A DNA stretch of 32,152 nucleotides from Noviherbaspirillum denitrificans (GCF_002211445.1 NZ_LSTO01000001.1:1897881-1930032); one strand, 5' to 3'. Numbered from the stretch's first letter, positions 7,701 to 16,410 are shown. Notes: a model not told the origin generated them from the sequence alone. Made by a program: numbers and translations.

Positions 7701-9297
7701 ACTGGTAACGCCCCGGGGACAGGAGATTATCGGGGTCGACCGCGTGCCGCAGCCTCTTGTGGAACCTCAGAGAATCGTTTTGAAGGCTCGACAGTGTGGA
7801 CATGGTGTTCACGCCGACACGATATGGAAAAAATCCCGACAGGCGCCCCTCCTGGAGGAGATTCTCATAGCATGCGGTCGCGCGGGCCAGCGCCTGCTCG
7901 TCCTCGCGCCTGAAAATAATCGGAACGGTGCTGTCGAACAGCTTGTCGCTGATCGAGGTAAATGTGATCAGCGGTTCGATGCCGTGCGCCACAGCGATGC
8001 GCTTCACCATGTCGGCGTAGGCACGGACAGAGCCCGGACGCATCGGCACCAGCGGTGCGTACCAGATCAGGCCGCAACCGTCGCGGGACGGATCGAGCGA
8101 ATCGCCTTGCGGGGGTGTCGGATTACGCCAATAGGCTAGCGGGAGGGCAGTTTCATTCGGACGCCCATTGACCAGTTCCAGGGCCTTGGCAAGGGTATTC
8201 GAAGTACTTCCCAGACGTTGTCCCGCCGCCCCGGGCAGGAAAGCGGCCAGCTTGGACAAAGCCTTCGCGCCGGCAGGGCTGATGAAAACCAGTCGGCTAA
8301 CCTTGCCCGCGAGCGCGGCCTTCATTTCCTTCTGTGCAGCAGCAACCATCCGGCGCGTCCCGTACACAGTTCCGAATCCTGTCCAGGGAAATACCTGGTA
8401 CTGGCGTCCAAGTTCCTGGATGACGGACTCTGGAATCAATCCGTCGGGACCGATCCGGTCCGTGGGATAAGGAGCCGACATGGCGAGCACGCGGTGCTGG
8501 TTCATCAGGTTGATGCCGCCGATTGTGCCCGGAAGCCGGCTGATGATGTCCCGGATAGCTGCGACGGTGGGTTCCAGCAAGGCGTCTTCCTTCAGGCTGA
8601 AGAAGCACACCTTGACGCATTCGGGTCTCCGCGCCAGCGCAATCGTCATGCGCGTCACAATGCCGAAGCCGCTTTGCGTGAACAACCCCGCCGAATAGGT
8701 GCCAAGGCCCCACTTGAAGAGACGGGCCAGGTCGTCACCTGCCGCCTCGCGTAGTGCAGTGCGGTACAGGCTGCCATCTGCAAGGACGGCCTCGATGTCG
8801 GTCACGGCGGCGAAATGGTCGGTATACGGCGTGATGCCGTAGCCGCGCTCCAGCGCATTTCCCAGCAGGCTGCACTGCGGTCCGCCACCAGTTACGGGCA
8901 CCAGGAATGGATGGCCTCCGGCATCAAGAAATTCGGCCAGCATTTCCTGTGTTACGCCGGGTTCGACAGTGACGACACCGAGTTCGGCGTCGAAATGCAC
9001 GATTTTTCGCATGCCTGACAGGTCGATGATTACGCAGTCATCGCGAACCGGCAAAGAGGTGCCATATCCCCAGTTGTGTCCAGTACTGATCGGGTACACG
9101 GCAATCTTGTTCCTGGCGGCGATACGCATGGCTTCAGGCACCGAACCCGCATCCTGGATACGCAGGGCGGCGGGTATGCGCCGCTTGATTCCGCTGGCGT
9201 CCTTATCGTATGCCTTCTGCGCGTCATCAGCCTGCAACACATTCGCAGCGCCGAGAAGTGTTTGCCATTCGCCGATTGCAGCCGTCAGGTTCATCAT
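7699..9297 (-). CDS. FAD-linked oxidase, VAO/4-cresol dehydrogenase-like
   Basis: This 532-residue flavoprotein has an N-terminal PCMH-type FAD-binding domain (about residues 38-220) and a C-terminal cap. Diagnostic segments are YPISTGHNWGYGTSLP near residue 70, the beta-strand VVTVEPGVTQEML, and GGGPQCSLLGNALERGYGIT followed by PYTDHF, all resembling 4-cresol dehydrogenase/vanillyl-alcohol oxidase flavoproteins, which oxidise para-substituted phenols. There is no signal peptide, so it is probably cytosolic; whether FAD is covalently bound cannot be told. The double ATG start has GGGAGG 7 bases upstream. It begins 35 bases after the FeeM-like acyltransferase and ends in a terminator, so the two form a likely bicistron. 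The substrate is unknown; an N-acylated tyrosine-like phenol is only a suggestion from context. Confidence 0.8.
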   Translation of the reverse strand: MMNLTAAIGEWQTLLGAANVLQADDAQKAYDKDASGIKRRIPAALRIQDAGSVPEAMRIAARNKIAVYPISTGHNWGYGTSLPVRDDCVIIDLSGMRKIVHFDAELGVVTVEPGVTQEMLAEFLDAGGHPFLVPVTGGGPQCSLLGNALERGYGITPYTDHFAAVTDIEAVLADGSLYRTALREAAGDDLARLFKWGLGTYSAGLFTQSGFGIVTRMTIALARRPECVKVCFFSLKEDALLEPTVAAIRDIISRLPGTIGGINLMNQHRVLAMSAPYPTDRIGPDGLIPESVIQELGRQYQVFPWTGFGTVYGTRRMVAAAQKEMKAALAGKVSRLVFISPAGAKALSKLAAFLPGAAGQRLGSTSNTLAKALELVNGRPNETALPLAYWRNPTPPQGDSLDPSRDGCGLIWYAPLVPMRPGSVRAYADMVKRIAVAHGIEPLITFTSISDKLFDSTVPIIFRREDEQALARATACYENLLQEGRLSGFFPYRVGVNTMSTLSSLQNDSLRFHKRLRHAVDPDNLLSPGRYQ

Positions 9298-9332
9298 GTG
9301 CGACCTCCCAGGAAAATGAGGTGAAATGCCGC

Positions 9333-10103
9333 TCAGTTCAGATTGATCAGTCGTTGCGTAATGCCGGTCTCTTCGCGCGGCGAAAAGAAATATGGATAAA
9401 GGGATCTCGAGGCGGCCGCCTGGTCACTGGTACCACCGTGCTGCTGGATTTGGTCTTCGACGTGGTCGAGATCGAGCCATAGGAGGAAAGCCGGTGCATT
9501 GACGCGCGGGTTGGTCTTCAGCTCGCCGAGGCGGGTGAAGCCAAGGACGCGCTCATAGTACCCGCGATGCCGCGGATTCACTTCGATGAAAACATCGGTG
9601 CAGCCATGCAGGCGGCGCGCGTAGATGAAGCAGATGTGGAACAGGGATGCCAGCGCAAATTTGGAGTCGACTTTCGAGTCCACCGCAAGCTTGGTCAGCT
9701 CACAGAGCTTGCGTCCGGGACCTCGGTAGCGGTCGAGCTGGTCCTGGAAAATTTCGTCGGCCAGCAGGCCGATCGGCGAGTCAATGGCCAGGGTGACCGT
9801 GCCGATCAGTTCTTCTTTCATGTACGCGGTGAGCGTAATCCGGTTGGGGCTGGACTGGAGCGGCTGGGTACCGGTATATCCGCGCCAGGAATACATTTTG
9901 TCGATAAGCATGCTGGCGGAATTCCGTCCGGCCGCGGTGTCGGCCAAACGGATCTTGAAATCCTTGACGCTCAGGACGACCGCATCCGAGGGCTCGGGCG
10001 GCGCGAGCGTGGATTCAATCATTTCCTGTTTAGGCTCCATGGAAAAAATCGGAAAAGGATTGCGTGTGAAGGCGCCCCTATATTCCGAACGGGCACTGAG
10101 CAT
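9333..10103 (-). CDS. N-acyl amino acid synthase FeeM-like acyltransferase (exosortase-locus type)
   Basis: This 256-residue GNAT-fold protein of the FeeM/autoinducer-synthase-like group transfers long acyl chains, usually from an acyl carrier protein, to an amino acid amine. The recognisable core runs from about residue 135: GRKLCELTKLAVDS, then a helix containing HICFIYARRLHG, then EVNPRHRGYYERVLGFTRLG, the FeeM pattern of an xNPRHxxYY turn before LGF. Acyltransferases of this type recur in PEP-CTERM/exosortase loci (TIGR03694-like); their product there is unknown. I chose the ATG at 10103 because GGAG lies 8 bases upstream; an internal ATG at 10040 has no ribosome site. It sits 90 bases after prsT and 35 bases before the flavin oxidase gene, all on the same strand. 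Confidence 0.8.
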   Translation of the reverse strand: MLSARSEYRGAFTRNPFPIFSMEPKQEMIESTLAPPEPSDAVVLSVKDFKIRLADTAAGRNSASMLIDKMYSWRGYTGTQPLQSSPNRITLTAYMKEELIGTVTLAIDSPIGLLADEIFQDQLDRYRGPGRKLCELTKLAVDSKVDSKFALASLFHICFIYARRLHGCTDVFIEVNPRHRGYYERVLGFTRLGELKTNPRVNAPAFLLWLDLDHVEDQIQQHGGTSDQAAASRSLYPYFFSPREETGITQRLINLN

Positions 10104-10193
10104 AGACTGGACTCCGCAAATTATGGTGTGTAGAGGATGCGTCGCCGGGAATATCCATCCCTGGCGGGAGCGTTCTTATTGTCGTTGTTGTCT

Positions 10194-12968
10194 CTAGTTA
10201 AGCTGTTTAAGTAGCGAGCGTGCTTCTTCAGCCTGGTCGAATGGCCTGCCAGATGCGAGCAATTGTTCGATTTCTCGGCGCGCCTTGGTCTTGTCGCCCA
10301 TCTTCACAAAGCCCTGTGCCAGATGGAAACGGATGGTGTGCGCTTCGGGTACGAGCGTAACCGCTTTCTGGAGTAGCTGGATGCCGCGAGTGAGGTTACC
10401 TTGTTCGACCAGGATCCAACCGAGGGTGTCCAGTATGGCCGCGTTCTCGGGGGCGAGGTTATGCGCCTTCTCCGCATACTCCAGCGCGCGGGCATTCTTT
10501 TGCTGCTGGTAGATGATCGCGAGATTGTTCAGGGCGGCGACACTCTTCGGATCCGATTGCAGCACCTTCTGGTACTGGTCGATCGCTTCCGCGAACTGCT
10601 GCTCGCCGGTATAGGCAGTGGCGAGATACAGGCGCGTCGTCATGTCGCCCGGGTGATCCTTGACCCATTGATTCAAGCGTGCAATGCCTTCCTTGCCCTT
10701 GCCGGTGTGGGTAAGCGCCTGGTGGATCTTGATGACTGCTGCGCCGGAGGTACTATTGGCAAACGCCTGCTCGAAGGCCTTGAATGCAGGCTCGTGCTTC
10801 TTCTGCACCATCAGGATGTCGCCTTCGAGGAGATACCCGGTGGCGCTCTTTGGCGAGTACTTCTGGATTTGCTTGGCAAGTTTCATCGCCTGGTCGTAAT
10901 TCGATCGGCGGATTTCAATGTTGGCCAATGCCAGTTGAGCCTCCAGATAGTCGGGCTTGATGTTCAATGCGGCCTTCAGGGCTTCCGCAGATGCATTCTG
11001 GTTCTGCATCGTCATGAGAACCGAAGCGATGCGGTACTGAATGATCGGCGAGGTCGGATTGAGAACGGCAAGCTTTTTGTACGACTGCAACGATGCAGGA
11101 AGGTCATTGGTCGCAAACTGGGTTTGGGCCAGCAATTCAAGGGCTTCGGTACTACCTGGGTTGGTCGTCTGGAGTTTCTGCGCAAGACTGAATGCCTTTT
11201 GCTTTTCACCGATTTGCAGGTAATGCGTTGCGAGGTTAATGGCTTGTTTCAGGTCACCCGGATTTTCGTTGCTCGCGCGTTCCAGCCACATGGTCGCTTC
11301 TTCCTTCTGGCCCTGCGACATCGCGAGTTCCGACAGTTTCGTCATTGCTTGCGGGTTTTTCTTGTCAACCTGGAGGAAGGCCTCGAAACGCTTCTTTGCG
11401 GCGTCCGGCTTTTTCTCGACGATATCCAAGCGTGCGAGGTTGACGACGGCGGGAAGGAAGTCGGGTTGCAGCGAAAGTGCTTTCTGGAAGCTGCTCCGGG
11501 CAGCCGCAGCGTCCTTTTTCCCGAGGTAGGCCACGCCTTTTAGGTTTTGCAGGATGGGGCCTCCGGCCTCGTCTTTTTCAAGCTTGTTGACCGTAGCGAT
11601 CGCCTTGTCGAAGTCCTTGTTCCGGATATGTGTCATGACCAGCAGCGCCGCGGACTGCGCGGGCTGGGGATCCATATTGGTCGCCATTTCCAGTTCGGCG
11701 ATGCCGCGCGCATCTTCGCCCTTCGCCAGACGGCTCAATCCGAGTGCGGTACGGATGATGGCCGCGTCGGGGGCAACCGCGCTGGCCTTTTCCAGGTACT
11801 CGATTGCCTTGGAAAAATCGCGTGCGTGCATGTAGGCTTCGCCGGCAAGCGTCAGGATCTGCGGATCCTTGTCCGCATCCCTGAGCAGCGGCGTCAGGAT
11901 CTTGAGCGCGCGCGGGGTATCCCCGTTCTTGAGCAGTGTCGCGACGAGCAGCTTTGATGCGTAGGGGTGGCCGGGGTTGCGTTCGAGGTAGCGCTTCAAG
12001 TGCTGTTCTGCTTGCTGCGTCGAACCGAGTGCGTACTGGATGGCACCAGCAAGCAGCACCGAAGGCATGTGTTCGGGCGCGACACGCAGGACCTGAAGGA
12101 TCGATTCCTGCGCTGCGGCGTGCTTGCCCTGGCTGAAATCGAGCAGCGCCTGCGTATAGGTTACGTGAAGCGACTGTGCATCCTGCTTGCGCGCGGTGTC
12201 GATCTCCGATTTGGCGAGGTCGAACTTTCCGGCATTGATGTAAATGTGTGCGCGCGAAAGGTAGGGCGCGATGGAGTTCGGGCGAAGTTCAGTTGCCTTC
12301 TTGTAGGCAGCAATCGCATCCTCCGGCTTGCGTCGAAGGCGCATCAGGTCACCCTTGAACATCCACGCTTCGATATTTGCCGGATTCTTGGCAATAGCCT
12401 GATCCGCAAACGATGCGGAGTCATCCAGCTTGTTCTCCGACACTGCCAGCTTGGCCAATCCGATGTACGCATCGGAACCCTCGGGATTTTCCTTGATGGC
12501 AGCGTTGTAGGAGTCACGTGCCTCTTCGCGCTTCCCCAAGGCGAAATAGGCATCGCCGCGTACTGCAAGTATCTGGGGATCCTGCTTTTCGCCGGCGTTC
12601 TGCTTTACTTCATCCAGCACCTTCTGGAACTGGCCTTGGATGAGCAGGACCTTTCCGAGCGTCGGCAGCACGTCAGCGGGTGCGGCGCCAAGTTCAAGCG
12701 CCTTGCGCAACTCCTTCTCTGCCGAGAGCGGGTCATTTGCCTGGAAGTGCAACATGCCGAGCAGGCGGCGCACTTCGCGATCTTCGGGACTTTTCTGGAC
12801 GGCGTTCTTGAGCTGAATGATCGCGGCTTTTATCTCGCCTTTCTGCTGGTATGACTTTGCTTCGGCAACCAGTGCCTGCGTGTCCTGGCTTTTGCTGCAT
12901 GCGGTCAGCAGACCGGCACATATCATGGCCAAAGCGAGCGTCGCGACGACGCGGGTTTCGATCTTCAT
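10194..12968 (-). CDS. prsT: PEP-CTERM system TPR-repeat lipoprotein PrsT
   Basis: This protein of about 924 residues matches the XrtA/PEP-CTERM TPR lipoprotein family (TIGR02917). The N-terminus is a lipoprotein signal ending in the lipobox LLTAC (Cys24). The remainder is almost entirely tetratricopeptide repeats, roughly twenty or more 34-residue units, for example QLKNAVQKSPEDREVRRLLG, IAAYKKATELRPNSIAPYLS and IDQYQKVLQSDPKSVAALNN. It is probably tethered to the outer membrane facing the periplasm and acts as a scaffold for polysaccharide or PEP-CTERM protein export. I prefer the ATG at 12968; an in-frame TTG at 12980 would add four residues. It is followed by the acyltransferase and oxidase genes on the same strand. 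Confidence 0.92.
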   Translation of the reverse strand: MKIETRVVATLALAMICAGLLTACSKSQDTQALVAEAKSYQQKGEIKAAIIQLKNAVQKSPEDREVRRLLGMLHFQANDPLSAEKELRKALELGAAPADVLPTLGKVLLIQGQFQKVLDEVKQNAGEKQDPQILAVRGDAYFALGKREEARDSYNAAIKENPEGSDAYIGLAKLAVSENKLDDSASFADQAIAKNPANIEAWMFKGDLMRLRRKPEDAIAAYKKATELRPNSIAPYLSRAHIYINAGKFDLAKSEIDTARKQDAQSLHVTYTQALLDFSQGKHAAAQESILQVLRVAPEHMPSVLLAGAIQYALGSTQQAEQHLKRYLERNPGHPYASKLLVATLLKNGDTPRALKILTPLLRDADKDPQILTLAGEAYMHARDFSKAIEYLEKASAVAPDAAIIRTALGLSRLAKGEDARGIAELEMATNMDPQPAQSAALLVMTHIRNKDFDKAIATVNKLEKDEAGGPILQNLKGVAYLGKKDAAAARSSFQKALSLQPDFLPAVVNLARLDIVEKKPDAAKKRFEAFLQVDKKNPQAMTKLSELAMSQGQKEEATMWLERASNENPGDLKQAINLATHYLQIGEKQKAFSLAQKLQTTNPGSTEALELLAQTQFATNDLPASLQSYKKLAVLNPTSPIIQYRIASVLMTMQNQNASAEALKAALNIKPDYLEAQLALANIEIRRSNYDQAMKLAKQIQKYSPKSATGYLLEGDILMVQKKHEPAFKAFEQAFANSTSGAAVIKIHQALTHTGKGKEGIARLNQWVKDHPGDMTTRLYLATAYTGEQQFAEAIDQYQKVLQSDPKSVAALNNLAIIYQQQKNARALEYAEKAHNLAPENAAILDTLGWILVEQGNLTRGIQLLQKAVTLVPEAHTIRFHLAQGFVKMGDKTKARREIEQLLASGRPFDQAEEARSLLKQLN

Positions 12969-13086
12969 GCCTGTTCTCAACTCTCGGAGGGATGGACTAC
13001 GTTAGGATTTTCCTGGCGGAAACGAAGTTGAATCCGTAATGCAATTTTTCCTAAAGATTAACAAAACTTCCGAAAGTCATGTGTGA

Positions 13087-13104
13087 ATTGTGGTGACGCA
13101 CAAT
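13087..13104. promoter_or_regulatory. 18-bp dyad upstream of prsT
   Basis: ATTGTG and CACAAT form a perfect inverted repeat with a 6-base spacer, about 120 bases before the prsT start. Its geometry suits a dimeric helix-turn-helix regulator; no regulator is assigned. A second dyad, ACAGT-CA-ACTGT, lies at 13116-13127. Confidence 0.35.
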
Positions 13105-13168
13105 GGAAAAATGTACACAGTCAACTGTTCTTTCCACAGAGCATTTTTTAGAGAGGGAGAGTGGGACT

Positions 13169-13186
13169 CCGGCTTGAAGGAGCCGG
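13169..13186 (-). other. Hairpin after the Cro-like gene
   Basis: A perfect CCGGCT/AGCCGG stem with a 6-base loop lies 28 bases after the stop of the small Cro-like gene. No T tract follows on the reverse strand, so it could be a Rho-assisted end, a weak terminator or an mRNA-protecting structure. Confidence 0.4.
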
Positions 13187-13213
13187 TGACGGAAGGAACT
13201 ACATGGTGACGAA

Positions 13214-13615
13214 TCAATGCAGGATGAAATACCAGGCGACGTAGAGTAGGCCGGCCACCATGAACAGATAAAACATTCGCTCGTTCTGTGACGCATGGAG
13301 CGCCTCTTCCCGCTGATCGGGCGCGTCGCCATCACCAAGCAGGACCATGTCGTAGCTAGTGCGGACTGTCTTGCGGCGGTCACCCATGATGTCGCGTAAT
13401 TCCTGGATGCTGAGGCGCGTGATGTCATGCATCCGGATCAGGATGGAAGGCGCAACCGGATAGTTGCGATAGCGTATATAGCTAATGACGAGCGGCGGCA
13501 CCTCGAGCGCTTGCGACAAGGCCATGTCACTGTCCAGCTGCAAAATATCGATAAGGGCATCCATCAAGCGATTGGGATCGTATCGCTTCTGGCTGTCCAG
13601 CGTGCTGGTCGTCAT
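13214..13615 (-). CDS. Small Cro/CI-like DNA-binding protein with C-terminal membrane anchor
   Basis: This 133-residue protein has an N-terminal part (about residues 14-85) resembling small XRE-type proteins widespread in Oxalobacteraceae: DPNRLMDALIDILQL, then a likely helix-turn-helix ALSQALEVPPLVISYIR, then LSIQELRDIMGDRRKT. Unlike those short proteins, it continues through a charged linker (about 90-112) into one hydrophobic helix (MFYLFMVAGLLYVAWYFIL, 114-132) at the very C-terminus, which predicts a tail-anchored inner-membrane protein with the DNA-binding part in the cytoplasm. The ATG at 13615 has GGAAG 6 bases upstream. It is separated from both neighbours by about 190-245 bases with dyads, so it probably has its own promoter. 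DNA binding is inferred from pattern and not proven; the function is unknown. Confidence 0.75.
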   Translation of the reverse strand: MTTSTLDSQKRYDPNRLMDALIDILQLDSDMALSQALEVPPLVISYIRYRNYPVAPSILIRMHDITRLSIQELRDIMGDRRKTVRTSYDMVLLGDGDAPDQREEALHASQNERMFYLFMVAGLLYVAWYFILH

Positions 13616-13689
13616 CAAGATCTTCCCTTCATGATTGGAGGCGCACGCCTATGCGTACGTCTATCAACGACGAATATTGCCTTCTGTCA

Positions 13690-13716
13690 CATTTTTTACG
13701 ACAAGCATAAAAAATG
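13690..13716. promoter_or_regulatory. AT-rich 9-bp inverted repeat upstream of the Cro-like gene
   Basis: CATTTTTTA and TAAAAAATG are perfect arms with a 9-base spacer, about 75 bases before the start of the Cro-like gene. It may be an operator or a weak bidirectional terminator for the transglycosylase gene on the reverse strand. A second dyad, TTACAC-AAG-GTGTAA, lies at 13763-13777. Confidence 0.35.
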
Positions 13717-13807
13717 CCCGGCTTTAAAAAGTGAAAAGAAAGAAGGACTTAGCGAAAATCGGTTACACAAGGTGTAAATTATTTCGACGTAGAAATATAA
13801 ACAATTT

Positions 13808-14695
13808 CTATTTGGAAATATTTTGCAGCCTGGTCATCAAGGGCGATGCCTCGACAATGTGCGATTGGAAAGGATGGATGGCCTTGCGATAAAGGCGCGC
13901 GATCTTGCGGACGTAGTCACGTGTTTCTGTATACGGAGGAATGCCGCCGTAGGACTCGACCGCTCGTTCGCCTGCATTGTATGCGGCGGCGACAAGCGGA
14001 ACGTTCCCCTGGAAATAGGCGAGCAACCAGCGGAGATAAGCCAGTCCTCCCTTGATGTTGTCTTCGGGGTCAAAGGCGTTGCGGACGCGGAAGCGATGAG
14101 CCGTATCCGGCATGAGCTGCATGAGGCCTTGCGCATTTTTCGGTGAAACGGCTTTCGGCTGGAATCCCGATTCGATGGAAATGACCGCGAGTGCCAACCG
14201 CGGGTCGACACCGTAGCTCGGCGCAAGACGGTTCACGAGTTCGAAGATGGGTCCGCGCGGATAAGGATGCTCATAAGTGTCTTCCTCTTGCGCGACAACC
14301 GGATCCGGACGCAGGCATGCAGGTACGGCTGACAGAGTTGACGGAGTAATGTAACGCAGCACTTGCGGCGCGTGGGCATGCCCTTGCGCCGCAGCCTGTT
14401 CAAACAAGTAGCGGGCGGTGCTGTCATCACGCTCCACCCCGCGTGCGTTCGCATACATCCAGCCCATTTCATAGAAGGCCTGCGCATCACCAAGTTTTGC
14501 CGCACGGCAGTAAACAGCAAGTGCGCGCGGCAAGTCCCGGTCAACACCTTCGCCATGCTGATAGCGATTGCCAAGAGCAACGAGCTCTGGCGCAAGCAAT
14601 GGCATTTGTTCACTTGTTGCCAGCGTTTGCGCGATAGGCGATCCCGCAACGAGGGCCAGTGTCGCGAATACGACAGATAAGACGAATGAAGACAC
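13808..14695 (-). CDS. Lytic transglycosylase with Sel1 repeats and SLT domain
   Basis: This 295-residue exported protein cleaves peptidoglycan glycan strands, forming 1,6-anhydromuramic ends. A signal peptide (SSFVLSVVFATLALVAG) is followed by Sel1-type repeats (about 38-110: YQHGEGVDRDLPRALAVYCR, YANARGVERDDSTARYLF) and an SLT domain (about 150-290) with catalytic Glu175 in ISIESGF, the AQGLMQLMP motif and AAYNAGE. I chose the GTG start at 14695 because GAGGG lies 5 bases before it and the signal peptide then starts cleanly; an open extension to an ATG at 14818 lacks a ribosome site and would overlap the divergent control region. In PEP-CTERM loci such enzymes probably open the wall for the export machinery. 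It is transcribed away from the sugar transferase operon. Confidence 0.88.
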   Translation of the reverse strand: MSSFVLSVVFATLALVAGSPIAQTLATSEQMPLLAPELVALGNRYQHGEGVDRDLPRALAVYCRAAKLGDAQAFYEMGWMYANARGVERDDSTARYLFEQAAAQGHAHAPQVLRYITPSTLSAVPACLRPDPVVAQEEDTYEHPYPRGPIFELVNRLAPSYGVDPRLALAVISIESGFQPKAVSPKNAQGLMQLMPDTAHRFRVRNAFDPEDNIKGGLAYLRWLLAYFQGNVPLVAAAYNAGERAVESYGGIPPYTETRDYVRKIARLYRKAIHPFQSHIVEASPLMTRLQNISK

Positions 14696-14838
14696 TTCTT
14701 CCCTCGACAACAATAAAGCGGTTGCTAAGCTGAAACGATATGTTCGCCGTGAAAGTTGGCGAGAAATCCCATATATGTGGGAGGCAGGTATCACGTCCCT
14801 GCATAAGTTGCCGAGCATCAATTCATCGGCGTGTTACA

Positions 14839-14858
14839 TGCACAAAACATGTTGTGCA
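14839..14858. promoter_or_regulatory. 20-bp dyad in the divergent control region
   Basis: TGCACAA and TTGTGCA are perfect 7-bp arms around a 6-base spacer. It lies in the 301-base region (14696-14996) between the transglycosylase start and the sugar transferase start, well placed to control either. The rest of that region is AT-rich and holds no gene I can support. Confidence 0.45.
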
Positions 14859-14937
14859 AATGTGTACAAAAATCAATAAGAAGTCGAACTAATAGTCGTT
14901 ATATTTTGTTACATTTATGTCTCCTGTCAACATTGCA

Positions 14938-14951
14938 CGACGGTACCGTCG
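14938..14951. promoter_or_regulatory. 14-bp perfect palindrome upstream of the sugar transferase operon
   Basis: CGACGGTACCGTCG is fully self-complementary and sits 46 bases before the sugar transferase ATG, where an operator or a 5' leader hairpin would be expected. No U tract follows, which disfavours a terminator. Confidence 0.45.
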
Positions 14952-14996
14952 CATCCCCGTTCAGAACCATATGCAGAAAATTCGGGAGAGCACTAG

Positions 14997-16394
14997 ATGC
15001 TAAGGATTTCCAATCACTTCGTTTCGGCAGCAGCGGTGACTTTGCTGCTCGTGGAATCGCTTGTGCTCGTCGGGTCCGCATATCTCGGAGTGTCATTGCG
15101 CTTTCTGGACCTGGACGTTAACGAGGCCATCAAGCGCGACAGCATGCTGTCGTCCGCGCTCGCGTTTGCCGTCGTGATGATTGCAAGCATGAGTGCGTTC
15201 GGCATGTACCAGATCGTTTTTCGCGAAAGCTTCCGCGCAACCTTTTTGCGCCTGATGCCGGCGTGCGTGCTCGGGTTCGTGCTGATGACGCTGGTGTTCT
15301 ATGTGCTGCCGGATCTCTACATGGGCCGAGGCATCCTCGGTTTCATGTTCATGGTGGCCGTGCCGGCCATCCTCTTCACGCGCGTGGTGTTCTTCAAGTC
15401 GGCCCAGACGCGCCTGCTCGAATCGCGCATCCTGTTCCTCGGTGCCGGAGCACTTGCCCAGGAGTGCACCGTGCTTGCACAGGACGGCCGGCTGAATCAC
15501 AAGTACAAGATCGTCGGCTACGTACCCACGAAGGAACCGGATATCTGCGTGCCCGCGTCGGCGCTGCTGCCTTCGAATGAGCCGGTAGACGATCTCGTCA
15601 AGCGCCTGAATGTGACCGAGATCATCGTGGCCGTGCAGAACCGCCGCGGAGGCGGACTGCCGATCAAGGATCTCCTGAGGTGCAAGACCATCGGCATCAA
15701 GGTGACGGACTCGTCGGCGTTCTTCGAACGCGAAGCATGCCAGATTCGCGTCGACTCGCTGCAACCGAGCTGGCTGGTATTCGGCACCGGCTTCGACCAG
15801 GGATTTCTCCGCACGGCGGGCAAGAAGGCCTTTGACATGGTGGTCAGCATTACCGTGCTGATCGTTGCCCTGCCCCTGCTTGTCGTGACCGCGCTGCTGA
15901 TCTTCCTCGAGGATCGCGGGCCGATCTTCTATCGCCAGGAACGCGTAGGCAAGGACGGCAAGCACTTCATGGTGCTCAAATTCCGCAGCATGCGCGTCGA
16001 TGCGGAACGCGCAGGCACACCGCAATGGGCTGCCAAATCGGATCCGCGCACGACCCGTATCGGGCGCATCATCCGTCTGTTGCGCATCGACGAATTCCCG
16101 CAGATCCTGAATGTGCTGAAAGGCGAAATGAGCTTCGTAGGCCCGCGCCCGGAACGCCCTTATTTCGTCAAGCAACTGTGCGAGGAAATCCCCTATTACA
16201 ACGTCCGCCACAGCATCAAGCCCGGCATCACGGGCATGGCCCAGGTCCGGTACCACTACGGTGCATCAGTGGCGGACGCGGTGCAAAAACTGCAGTACGA
16301 CCTGTACTACGTAAAGAACAACAGCCTGTTCCTGGACCTTCTGATCCTGATCGATACGCTACAGGTCGTCATCCTCGGCAAGGGCAGCCGATGA
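14997..16394 (+). CDS. TIGR03013-type PEP-CTERM/XrtA system sugar transferase (EPS initiating enzyme)
   Basis: This 465-residue polyprenyl-phosphate hexose-1-phosphate transferase attaches the first sugar of the repeat unit to undecaprenyl phosphate in the inner membrane. The N-terminal half has about four membrane helices and a nucleotide-binding-like fold (RILFLGAGALAQEC). The C-terminal bacterial sugar transferase domain (about 275-465) starts with a membrane hairpin (FDMVVSITVLIVALPLLVV) and carries FYRQERVGKDGKHF, LKFRSMRVDAE, LRIDEFPQ, MSFVGPRPERPYF and IKPGITGMAQVRY, the standard catalytic signature. GGGAG precedes the ATG. It is first in a forward operon with prsK and prsR, the usual XrtA-locus arrangement. 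Confidence 0.93.
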   Translation: MLRISNHFVSAAAVTLLLVESLVLVGSAYLGVSLRFLDLDVNEAIKRDSMLSSALAFAVVMIASMSAFGMYQIVFRESFRATFLRLMPACVLGFVLMTLVFYVLPDLYMGRGILGFMFMVAVPAILFTRVVFFKSAQTRLLESRILFLGAGALAQECTVLAQDGRLNHKYKIVGYVPTKEPDICVPASALLPSNEPVDDLVKRLNVTEIIVAVQNRRGGGLPIKDLLRCKTIGIKVTDSSAFFEREACQIRVDSLQPSWLVFGTGFDQGFLRTAGKKAFDMVVSITVLIVALPLLVVTALLIFLEDRGPIFYRQERVGKDGKHFMVLKFRSMRVDAERAGTPQWAAKSDPRTTRIGRIIRLLRIDEFPQILNVLKGEMSFVGPRPERPYFVKQLCEEIPYYNVRHSIKPGITGMAQVRYHYGASVADAVQKLQYDLYYVKNNSLFLDLLILIDTLQVVILGKGSR

Positions 16395-16410
16395 AATCCG
16401 GACGGTACTG

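Noticed and set aside
10401-11543. A 380-codon forward open frame
   Set aside because: It is antisense to prsT and is explained by the regular TPR codon pattern on the other strand.
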